Below, one piece after another: positions 56,327-64,000 of a stretch of DNA of 64,000 nucleotides. The DNA is from Microstegium vimineum (taxonomy: Eukaryota; Streptophyta; Magnoliopsida; Poales; Poaceae): NCBI GenBank assembly GCA_022036555.1, contig CM039129.1, positions 20,508,003 through 20,572,002 on the forward strand, in the 5' to 3' direction. Position 1 is the stretch's first letter; each line of letters opens with the position of its first letter. A model generated the notes under the pieces. The model saw nothing but the letters and a program-made list of their open reading frames with translations. It ran no database searches and was not told the origin of the DNA. The position numbers were made by a program, and so were the translations under genes.

Positions 56327-57528
56327 TATTGGGAATATGCCCTAGAGGTAATCATAGAGATGATTGTATTTCCTTGTATCCATGACATGTTATGAGTTCA
56401 ATGAATATCCATTAAAGACAACTTGTATCGATAAACAATTATGTGAATTGTTTGTGAAACTCATTTACTTGTATGGTTATTCTAGAATGTGCATGAATAT
56501 TAGATCAACACATTATTAGTTGATGACTATGTTTCACAAGTCATGGACATGAGATGTCAAACTAATAATGTGGGCATATGTAGGACATGGTGCTGGACAG
56601 ACCAGACATGAGATTGTCTCTATACACATCGTGTACGTTATGTCCTTAGACCTGAGATTGTCGTATGTACTCAAGATGTGAAACAACCTACCCTAGGACT
56701 ACCAAACGCTACTCCGTGACTGGGTGGTTAGCTTTCGGGTTTGTCAGGAAACATGCTGTGAGACATAGTCAATCAAGATGGAATTTGCCACTCTCCATAT
56801 GAGAGAGATATCACTGGATCACTCAAATGATTAGATCATGAAATGCATGGCCGTGCTTGGGTTAAGTGTTAACCCACGAGTTGAACCAAATATCATGAGG
56901 CAAAGGAATAACATGTATATTGAATTGTGGTGGTTCGTCTGATATGATCATAGCGTATGCATAGGACTTGACACGCCTTGCTAGAGGCCGCTATCAACTA
57001 TTGGTCGAGTAAGAGTACTTGGGCCATGTCTATGTGTGCGTGAGCCCATAGGGTCGCACGCTTAAGGGGCTGGAAGCCTAATTCGGGTTGGACCCGAATT
57101 AGACTAGGTTTAGGGTTGCTAATGGGCCTCCAACATGGGAGCTCATTAGGAAGCCTATATAAGCAAGGGGTGGGCGCGGGGCGAGATACTCACGTCCTTT
57201 GGCAGCCGCCGTCGCCCTCCCCACGCTCGCGCCTAGTACTCCTCGCGGACCTAGTATTCTAAAGGCGTGACGCTTCTTCCCTGCACGTGTGGGATTCCTC
57301 GGAGGTGTTGCATCTGGAGCACAAGGATGAACCACGAGTAAGAGACGTTGAGAAGGACGACCTCGCAACTGCACGACACTACTGCGACGCGCACGACTAC
57401 ATCAAGTCGCTTCCGCTGAACCTGCGCGTCTAGTGGTAACCCCATGATCTATAACTAGCACTAGTTTCTGGTTTATGGGGTAGAAAATTTTTGTTTTCTG
57501 GCTAGTGTAGCAACCTCATAACCCTACA
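56327..57528 (+). mobile_element. Solo LTR of a Ty1/copia element, nested in the solo LTR
   Basis: CGCAC stands at 56322-56326 and at 57529-57533, a perfect 5-bp target duplication. The 1202-bp LTR begins TATTGGGAATATGCCCTAGA, where related LTRs start TGTTGGGAATATGCCC, and ends AACCCTACA. A TATA box (GCCTATATAAGCAAGG) lies at 57156-57163. The GGGAATATGCCCTAGAGG start is typical of Angela/BARE-like copia LTRs of grasses. No interior is present. Confidence 0.9.
57154..57164 (+). promoter_or_regulatory. TATA box of the nested copia solo LTR
   Basis: CCTATATAAGC lies about 830 bp into the LTR, followed by a GC-rich leader. Confidence 0.55.
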
Positions 57529-58147
57529 CGCACGACATCTACTCATAAGCACAACACAAGCGAAGTCCTCTAGATTATTGAACAAAGATCCGCCGCACGA
57601 TCATTGATAATAAACAAGACTACTTGCATCAATATCTAAATCAATCGCATGATACTAGACATGATAGCAAGGTCGCCAAGACTTACGGAGTTCGACGAAT
57701 CGATGATTCCTCTCGAAGAACTCGATGACACGACAAAGGACTCGAAGTTGGCACGGGGCCGGTTGTATTGGTTTGGTTGTGAACACTTTTTACAATGGCC
57801 AAGAGTTTATATTTATACCCTGGTCATGACACAAATCCTAAAAGGATACGATTACAAGATATTTAAAGAAAAGAACACGATATCTCGACTTTATTTCCCT
57901 TCGGAGTCTTTATTGCCTTAATTGTTACGACTATCGTCGTCGATCGGCTCTTTACTTGCCTCTTTTCGTTGCTTCGACGCAAAACCACCTTCTTCGAAGT
58001 AGCCGATTACATAGTCAATTGCCGAATCTTTAGGAATTAGCCTACCGCATAGATTTTGCCGAACACCTTTGAATACTTGTTCTTTGGCAGTCTTTTCTCA
58101 CACTGGCCCACCTGTCACTCTGAGTATACAAAAATCCAGTGTTAACC

Positions 58148-59573
58148 GCAAGCATCACACTCTAGCTCCCCGGTAACCACCATCGATGCCTTAGCAAAAT
58201 CTAGCTCATGCAGCGCGCTAAGATACTTAGCCTTAAAGTCATTTCTCTCACAAGCGGCACGCTTGAGAAAAGCATCCTGACTAAGCAAGGTTTCATTCAG
58301 GGACTCAAGCTCGAGAGAGAGAGGGATTCGACGGTGGGTGATACCTCGGGTGTTTCAGAGTCGTAGTCAGAGTCATCCTTGCGCTTGCCGACCTTGCCTT
58401 CTTCAATCTCCATGGTGCAAAAGCCACCGTGCTTGGCGTCGGCGTAGAAGCATAGGCCGTTGAACTTGTCCTCAACCTTTCCCTTCGACTCATCGTCGCT
58501 CAAGGAAGAACCTCTGTCGGAGGAGGCATCGATGTCGCTGAGGAAGGCGAGGAAGGCTCGGTGCTTGGCCTTCACCTTGTCGATCACCTTCTTGGAGGAC
58601 CTTCGGTTGTAGCCGCCCTTGGGCTTGTGTTTGTTCTCGAAGTGGTGCTCGCGCTTGTCCTTGCGCTTGGTGAAGTCACCCGCAACTTTCTTAGGGAAGT
58701 TTGCAATGAAGTGATCCTCATCACCGCAACGGTAGCCCCCTTGGCCGAGCCACCACGTCGTCAGTTCAAACGGTTGTTGTGAAACCGTGAGAACCTAGTG
58801 ATGACCAAGGCCAGCTCGTCATCTCCAAGATCCTCCACTTGTTCCTCTGTCACAGACATCAAAGACAAGGCGAACAAAGAGTGAGAAGGGTCAGAGGAGG
58901 AAGAAGACGTACCGTCAGGGCCAGGAACCAACGCCATAGATGATTTCAACGGGTTTTCAAGATTGGCCTGGGTCTGGTAGTCAATCTTCGAGGACTTGAG
59001 CTTGCTGAACAGCTCGTCCACGGTCAGGGCATCATAGCCCGGTGACCCCTGAATGGCAGCCACCTTCATCTCCCATACCTTCTGATCAAGAGCATGCAAA
59101 AGCTTGATAGCCATCTCATGATCATCATAAGGCAAGTTGGCTCGATAAGCATGCATCTTGTTGACGATAGATTGTAAGCGAGTGAACATCCCATCAACAG
59201 ATTCGTCGGCCAACTGAACAAAGTTCTCGTACTCCCTATGGTACATGTTGAAGAGTCTATACTTGATCTGAGGATTGCCCTCATGATATCGCACAACTGT
59301 TTGCCAGATCTCCCGTGCTGTAGTGAGACTCGAAACTCGCTCAAACTAAGGAAGAAACAAACTTGAGAAGAGTATGCTACAGGCTCTTGCGTTCGACGCA
59401 TGTTGCGTGATTTGAAGCTCATTGATTTGAGCACCAAGAACCACATAGTCCGCATTCTCACAAATCTCCCAGATCTTCGAATCAAGCCCTTGAAGGTAAG
59501 CGGACATGCGCACCTTCCAATAGGCGAAATTCGATCCATCGAAGAACAGAGGTTTGCCTGCATCTCGCTCCAT
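58148..59573 (-). pseudogene. Element D gag, N-terminal part
   Basis: Starts MERDAGKPLFFDGSNFAYWK at 59573. The copia gag domain follows (QITQHASNARACSILFSSL, REIWQTVVRYHEG, FTRLQSIVNKMHAYRANLP, DALTVDELFSKLKSS). Stops occur at about 59346 (LP*FERV) and 58780, and a frameshift lies near 58300. The first zinc knuckle reads YRCGDEDHFIANFP, so two of its three Cys are lost, whereas element A keeps CYHCGDEDHFIANC. The reading is cut at 58148 by the solo LTR and resumes at 55539. Confidence 0.9.
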
Positions 59574-59619
59574 GTCGCCTTCGCGGATCAAGAACCTTGT
59601 AAGGTGGATTGATCCTTAA

Positions 59620-59633
59620 TCGACTCTGATACT
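59620..59633 (-). promoter_or_regulatory. Primer binding site of element D, degenerate
   Basis: On the minus strand AGTATCAGAGTC stands three bases after the LTR end, where element A has TGGTATCAGAGC. It is the same Met-tRNA site with about two changes. Confidence 0.75.
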
Positions 59634-59636
59634 AAT

Positions 59637-60248
59637 TGAAGGACCGAGAACGGCGACCAGAGGGGGGGGGGGTGAATGGGAGCCAAATCAAATTTCTTCT
59701 CGCACTTGGCCCTTATCCCAAAATCACGCCCAAGACTCGAGCTCGAGAGAAACGACACGCACACGACCCAACATGTGGGTGGACACCTTAGGAAAGACCC
59801 TAGAGATGCAGTGGAGCGGTTGGAAGAAGTCGACGAACGATAGAAGCCACAAACTCGAAACGCAACCCGACAGAGGTACCCTCAACCTCTAGAGAGAAGA
59901 GGTAAGAGCACACCCAAAAACACTTGTGAGAACTGGTCTCAAAAGTGCCTCATCATGTTCCCTACATGAATACGAATCCAACGCAACAAACGGAACTTGA
60001 TTTGGAGTCCGGACGAGGGAGATATGAGCAAAACAATTCTGTAGTTTTCGCGGACTCTTCGGGAGAGAACCGCGGACTGTCCGCCCTTGCAGAAAAATGA
60101 ACTGCGGATAGTCCGCAAATTGGTCCCGGACAGTCCGCCGTTATGCCGAAAAACGCCCAACAGAAAGTACAGAATCAGTGTTGTTCGGCGGATTTGAACT
60201 GCGGACAGTCCACCGACAAAACTCAGAAAATTAGCTCGAGAAGCACAA
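59637..60248 (-). repeat. 5' LTR of element D, truncated
   Basis: The last 612 bp of the LTR matches 47568-48180, including the GGACTGTCCGC motifs (about 60045-60215) and a poly-G run at about 59660. It stops matching at AGCAC near 60248, where A-rich DNA begins. About 1.4 kb of its outer part is missing. Confidence 0.88.
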
Positions 60249-60640
60249 AAAATGCATCATAGAACATCACATATATACTTCATAAACAAAAATAAAAAAA
60301 TAAAACATAAAAATTATAAATAGAAGAGAGGAACATATAAAACAATAAAATATAGAAATAGAAAATGAGATAAACAAAATAACTATTTCTATCAAAAAGA
60401 AATTTAGAATGCATAAATTTTATAAAATAAAAAGAAAGAAAGTAGAAAAAAGGAAAAAACTAAATAGAAACATGGAAAGGAAAAAATAAATAAAAATGGA
60501 AATAAAAATAGTAGAAAAAAGATAAAATAAAAAGAATGATAAAAGTCCAAAAAATAGGAAAAAAGAATAGAAAAATAAATGAGTGAAAGAAAAATAAAAA
60601 ACACACAAAAGAAATAAAATAAAATAAAATAAATAGAAAA
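60249..60640. repeat. A-rich low-complexity tract
   Basis: About 390 bp consisting mainly of A with scattered T and G (AAATAAAA-type units). ORFs on the minus strand are made of Phe, Leu and Ser only and are meaningless. Confidence 0.85.
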
Positions 60641-60662
60641 CCTAAACCCTAAACCCCAAAAC
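60638..60662. repeat. Short telomere-like motif
   Basis: CCTAAACCCTAAACCCC contains about two and a half plant telomere units (CCCTAAA). This can also be a chance telo-box and is too short to mean a former chromosome end. Confidence 0.5.
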
Positions 60663-61275
60663 CTCTGACCACGCGCGCCTCCAAGAAGTCCAAGGAAACC
60701 AAGACGGTGGCCCTAGTCGACGATGATCCCGAGAAGACCGCCGTCATTGGTGCCAACCTCAACCCCAAAAAAGAAAGCGCGCTGGTCAGCTTCCTACGGA
60801 GCAACGTCGACATTTTCGCCTAGAACCAGCAGATATGCCTGGAGTTCCCTAGAATTTCGCCAAGCACTCCTTGAACGTCTCCAAAGGGGCCAAGCCAACC
60901 CACTAGAAACTACGTCGATTCACACCAGATCGTAAAGAAGCCATTAAGGCAGAGATAACTCGGCTCCTAGCCACGGGCTTCATTAGAGAAGTGTATCACC
61001 CCGATTGGCTAGCCAATCTGGCCCTTGTACGTAAAAATAATAATGAATGGAGAATGTTCGTCGACTACACCAATCTCAACAAACACTACCCCTAGATCCT
61101 TTCCCTCTCCTGCGTATCAACGAGGTTGTTGACTCGACCACCGGCTGCGAGCTGTTCTCATTCCTCGATTGCTACTCCGGCTACCACCAGATCACGCTAA
61201 AGGTGGAAGACCAAATCAAAACAGCATTCATCACCCCTACATGGCGACAGAGTTCTCACGTTCCTTCTTAAGGAC
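60660..61275 (+). pseudogene. Tat-like Ty3/gypsy reverse transcriptase fragment
   Basis: Frame by frame it reads LKVEDQIKTAFITPT, preceded by ELFSFLDCYSGYHQI and VDSTTGC. Upstream are DRKEAIKAEITRLLATGFI, REVYHPDWLANLALVRKNNN and EWRMFVDYTNLNKHYP. This is the start of the gypsy RT domain with Tat-lineage wording. The YxDD catalytic box is not reached. There are frameshifts near 60830, 60910 and 61090 and several stops. Sequence at 60670-60830 may be the linker before RT. A fragment only. Confidence 0.82.
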
Positions 61276-61459
61276 GGTGACCTCCAGCTCGCGTGACCGT
61301 GCACGGGGAACCTCCAAGTCCACATCCAGACCATCAATTTGGTCCTTCGTCGGACTAACCTCCACACGCAATTAAACGCTCTCCGGCGCCAATCTATCAA
61401 TTTGGAGCTTACACTCCTTCCCCACCTTTAGAAGCCCATGCAATAGGGTAGCCAACAGG
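61276..61459. other. Short spacer
   Basis: Sequence after the RT fragment has no clear match, although it contains a stretch with a possible gypsy origin. Confidence 0.35.
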
Positions 61460-62017
61460 TCAATCTAAAAGATAAGGAGGCCAACAACCAACCAAGAAGG
61501 GGAAAACAGATCGGTCACCTTGATGCTCCCCATCATGTTCTGGGCGTCGCCTAAAAAACGCGACATCCTCCTCCTCAGCCTCGTCATCATCAACAAAAAC
61601 ACACTTGTCTCCATCAGCTGGAAAGACATGCACTAGGCCACGCTTCGGCGCTTTGTTCGAGCGGGGGATCTCTTCACAAACCGGCTCCACGCCAGGCGAA
61701 GTCAACCTCTTCCGTTTGTTCCTCGAGCGAAGCCTGAGGGAGAGCGATACAACGGTGTCATCGGAGTTCGTCTCCGTATGGACAACACCAAGCGCATCAC
61801 CACTAGCAGCCAAGGGGACCGCCGGACCTATCGAGGAACCACGTTCCCCTCCGACCTCCTGGTCGACAACAGCCTTGGCCGCTAGTCTCGATGGTGCTAA
61901 CTCAGTAGCAAGCACATCAGCCTCTTGTTGCTCATCTCCAACCGGGCCCCGAGCGGCAACCTCCTGAAACACACCAACCGATGACCCTGGATTGTTAGCC
62001 GCCGCTGCACTGCGCAC
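61460..62017 (-). CDS. Uncharacterised ORF beside Tat-like element
   Basis: An uninterrupted reading of 185 codons on the minus strand, antisense to the RT fragment direction. It holds an Ala/Val/Gly-rich N-terminus, a basic patch LRLRSRNKRKRLTSPGVEPV, CEEIPRSNKAPKRGLVHVFP, and an acidic stretch (FVDDDEAEEEDVAFF). I do not recognise a domain. Tat-lineage elements such as maize Grande carry an antisense ORF near their 3' end, and this position would fit that. The basic patch could be a nuclear signal. It could equally be a chance ORF in GC-rich DNA. The first ATG is at 62017. Confidence 0.4.
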   Translation of the reverse strand: MRSAAAANNPGSSVGVFQEVAARGPVGDEQQEADVLATELAPSRLAAKAVVDQEVGGERGSSIGPAVPLAASGDALGVVHTETNSDDTVVSLSLRLRSRNKRKRLTSPGVEPVCEEIPRSNKAPKRGLVHVFPADGDKCVFVDDDEAEEEDVAFFRRRPEHDGEHQGDRSVFPFLVGCWPPYLLD

Positions 62018-62275
62018 TTTAAGTTATCCCGCACCAAAAACCCCAAAGTGAAAAAGAAAGGCACTCACAAGACAGACGTCCTCTGCATCATGGAGAAGCG
62101 GTGGGCTCGCCTCGATAGGGCAGCACCTGCCTTTGAAGCCTCCGATGGTGGCCGCACCGGCACTGTACCAACGGGCGCCTGACGTGGCGACCTCAACTCA
62201 CTCGATGCCCCAGGAGACCGCCGAGAGGCTCTGGTCGCTAGCGGCGAGACCGATAGCCCAGCCACCGCCGGTGTC
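62018..62275. other. Gypsy-related non-coding DNA
   Basis: GC-rich sequence between the ORF at 61460 and the LTR at 62276. Small ORFs exist on both strands, without domains. Confidence 0.35.
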
Positions 62276-63908
62276 TGTTGACGGTAAGAATGTCATACTT
62301 TTACATAGTCAAAATACCGGCAACAACCTCGATTTCAAGGGTAGAATAATGCTACATAAGCATATTTACCACTAATAAGTTCCAAATGTACATGGATAGC
62401 CTTCGATTTAAGGGAATCACATTTTAGGACAATCAGGGGTGCTAGAAGCTCTTTTTGCACATCTACAGATGTGTGATTGGAGCCAAACTCTAGAACCTCT
62501 GTACCATGAGACTCCTGGAACATCCAGGAGTTCCCACAAGAAAGCCTAGCTCCAGGAGTTCCAGGTGGGGCAAAGGGTAAACCGCAAGCGCACGGCTGTC
62601 TAGGGTATCGAATCCACGGGGAACGTGAAGTGTACTTAACAAAGAACTAAGTTCGTCCAATGATGACACATGGGGTTTATGATAGGTTGGGTAGAGAGGA
62701 TCTCTATGGATATGAAACTAGCAAGGCACGGTAAGATACAAAGGTTGTTCACTTCGGGCCACTAAGCCACTTAGTAATAGAAGGATGCCAAACCGCCTAG
62801 CACAAGAAGGCCTACGCTTTAAGAACTTGGCCGAACGTCGTGGGATCAAAGCCTAGATAGGTCTATCACCCCTACTATGTACCACAAACAAACTGTTGGA
62901 CAAGCCGCAGACACAGGTAAGTGTATAGCCTAGACACCACGTCTACACTATATCTTACTACTCTAATCCGGATCCCGGTGAAATTGCTTAGAGTACCGGT
63001 TTAAGGGCGGTGAACCAATGAATAACAAAAGTAAATACTTTACCAAAACTAAAGATCAATTACCATGAAAGAATCTCAAATATAGACTTACAAAAGAAAA
63101 GGTCGTATCTGTTGAGGTGTAGCTTGGAGAAGACACCAGATAGGCCCGGCTCTTCTCTAGACCATCCTCACTCTCTCCCTATTTTCTATGCTACTAGTAG
63201 AACAGGGCTTCGCCTATGTGTAGAATGAGTAGGTCCTCCTTGGTGTGTTGAATGAGAGGGAGTGAGGGGGTATTTATAGTGGAGAGGTGGAGTAGGGGCT
63301 ACTCCACCGCCATGTCATCGATCAGAGTGATGGGTGATGAGAGCCCTTGGATCGTAACCGCCTTTATATAAATGGTTCAAGAGAATTCAACATGTGCTTC
63401 TTTAATTCAGCATGTGCATCTTTGCATGCAACATGTGCTTCTTTGCATGGTGGCATGCAAATGACGGTGGGATAAAGGAGTGGCCACCAAGCCACCTAGG
63501 GGGGGTCGGCCAACCCCCCCCCCCCCTATGACATGTGGGCCACTACCAACCTTCTAGAAGCATGGCCCACCAGTCACAGATTGGCTTGAATACTTCGTAG
63601 TTGCCATTTATTGGTCGGCGAACCTGCACAAGAGGGGTAGTGACCCTCTTACTATGATAGGTGGGCCCTCCTACCATGTGGGTGCTTGGGATGGCTGGTG
63701 GGCCCCATAGGTTGGTTGGCCAACCCACCTATGTGGGTCCCAATAACTCATTTCTCTCCATTTCCTATAGTCCCACAAGAAATACTCCATTGACATGTGG
63801 AACTATTTATTGGATAAAATATACTCATGATTTGCTTATGTCCCTTCATTATGAGGTTGTTGACGGTGATTTTGAGTATAGAAAATTATGACATTTTCAC
63901 CATCAACA
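62276..63908 (-). repeat. LTR with palindromic ends (minus orientation)
   Basis: Starts TGTTGACGGTAAGAATGTCA and ends TTTTCACCATCAACA. A TATA box on the minus strand (CCACTATAAATACCCCC, about 63265-63280) with a leader downstream gives minus orientation. The sequence beyond 63908 reads AAGTGTGGGCGGTCT on the minus strand, a degenerate polypurine tract. It should therefore be the 3' LTR of an element continuing out of the window. The first 50 and last 51 bases are inverted copies of each other, and each is itself an imperfect palindrome. A poly-C run is at about 63504-63522. No target duplicate is visible (GTGTC left, AGACC right), as expected if the element goes on. Confidence 0.65.
63262..63280 (-). 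promoter_or_regulatory. TATA box of the terminal LTR
   Basis: CCACTATAAATACCCC on the minus strand is followed by a leader with CTCACTCCCTCTCATTC. It gives the direction of transcription of this LTR. Confidence 0.6.
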
Positions 63909-64000
63909 AGACCGCCCACACTTAATTCTTTGCTCGTCCTCGAGTAAAGGTTAAAAGCTAACACGGCTATGACATCATTAAGGCATATAGCAGGCATAAA
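63909..64000 (-). mobile_element. Start of the interior of the last LTR element
   Basis: The purine-rich sequence next to the LTR, then CTTGCTCGTCCTCGAG-like wording seen beside LTRs of several grass gypsy elements. The window ends here. Confidence 0.4.

Larger units (their letters stand above)
55540..58147 (+). mobile_element. Solo LTR in element D gag (same family as the LTR at 11625)
   Basis: GCAAG occurs at 55535-55539 and again at 58148-58152, a perfect 5-bp target duplication. The inserted LTR starts TGTTACACAAAATG and ends GTGTTAACC (the expected final CA is changed). Without the second insertion inside it, it is about 1.4 kb and matches the LTR at 11625-13133 in many blocks. Only one LTR remains, with no interior, so it is a solo LTR left by recombination. 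Strand is given as it lies relative to its ends. Promoter signals (TATAAATATAAAC on the minus strand, about 57810) suggest minus orientation. Confidence 0.9.
47568..60248 (-). mobile_element. Element D: older Sirevirus of the same family as A, minus strand
   Basis: A full set of parts runs right to left: truncated 5' LTR (60248-59637), primer site, gag, pol, region with PPTs, and 3' LTR (49567-47568). Its proteins align with element A almost throughout, but with many more stops and frameshifts, so it is older. Its gag is interrupted by a solo LTR at 55540-58147. The outer end of the 5' LTR is missing, so no target duplicate can be checked. It lies in Athila RNase H sequence on its left side. 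Confidence 0.92.

Noticed and set aside
60404..60608. Phe/Leu/Ser-rich ORFs on the minus strand
   Set aside because: They translate an A-rich low-complexity tract.
60638..60662. Interstitial telomere as a sign of chromosome fusion
   Set aside because: Only about two and a half CCCTAAA units are present, which is within the range of chance or of a promoter telo-box.
61605..61967. 120-codon plus-strand ORF opposite the ORF at 61460-62017
   Set aside because: Its composition is the complement of the minus-strand ORF and it has no motif. The minus-strand reading has better structured charge blocks.

Overview
This window looks like transposon-dense heterochromatin from a grass (Poaceae). The evidence is the set of elements: Sirevirus-type Ty1/copia retrotransposons with CpG-rich palindromic LTR cassettes and several polypurine tracts, Athila-, Tat- and chromovirus-type Ty3/gypsy fragments, a CACTA (TNP2) remnant, MITEs with TAA or TTA target duplications, and a GC-rich S-domain receptor-kinase exon. 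A 138-bp tandem satellite lies between two truncated gypsy elements. Its length is close to the 137-140 bp centromeric satellites known in sorghum and sugarcane, so a pericentromeric position in a panicoid grass is plausible but not proven. I see no intact, ordinary host gene. The best-preserved non-retroviral ORF is a small two-exon GRF-zinc-finger/transmembrane protein at 7407-7924.

Layout. 1-3660: AT-rich DNA, a broken S-domain receptor ectodomain (1435-2412) with a GC-rich tandem duplication before it, two MITEs and a Helitron-like 3' end. 3661-9125: a spliced-transcript-like stretch, then an internally deleted CACTA element on the minus strand (subterminal repeats, 5' half of TNP2, GRF gene, and subterminal AACCGGGACTAAAG repeats), with a Mutator-type MITE inside. 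9126-11624: no recognisable gene, with a GC-rich block of unknown nature at its end. 11625-13337: an LTR of an unclassified minus-strand retroelement and a stub of its interior.

13338-33376: a Sirevirus pol remnant (element B), cut in two by a complete younger Sirevirus (element A, 14914-26536, TSD TAGGT). B continues with its RNase H, a CpG-palindrome region, a long degenerate extra ORF, several PPTs and a 3' LTR. 33377-47567: gypsy material. In order this is a Tat-like LTR end, an Athila-type gag and protease with duplicated pieces, a chromovirus-like integrase, the 138-bp satellite, a 4.46-kb LTR of a Tekay/Del-like element, and then the Athila RNase H.

47568-60248: element D, an older relative of A in the opposite orientation. 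One solo LTR (TSD GCAAG) interrupts its gag, and that solo LTR holds a second solo LTR (TSD CGCAC). 60249-64000: an A-rich tract, a Tat-like reverse transcriptase fragment, a minus-strand ORF and a minus-strand LTR with unusual palindromic ends.

These genes do not form a host pathway; each belongs to its own mobile element. Order of events inferred from nesting: B, the Athila element and D are old. A went into B, the solo LTRs went into D, and the Tekay-like element and D both lie within Athila sequence. The nonsense changes in element A are all of the C-to-T or G-to-A type, as expected from deamination of methylated cytosine in silenced DNA.
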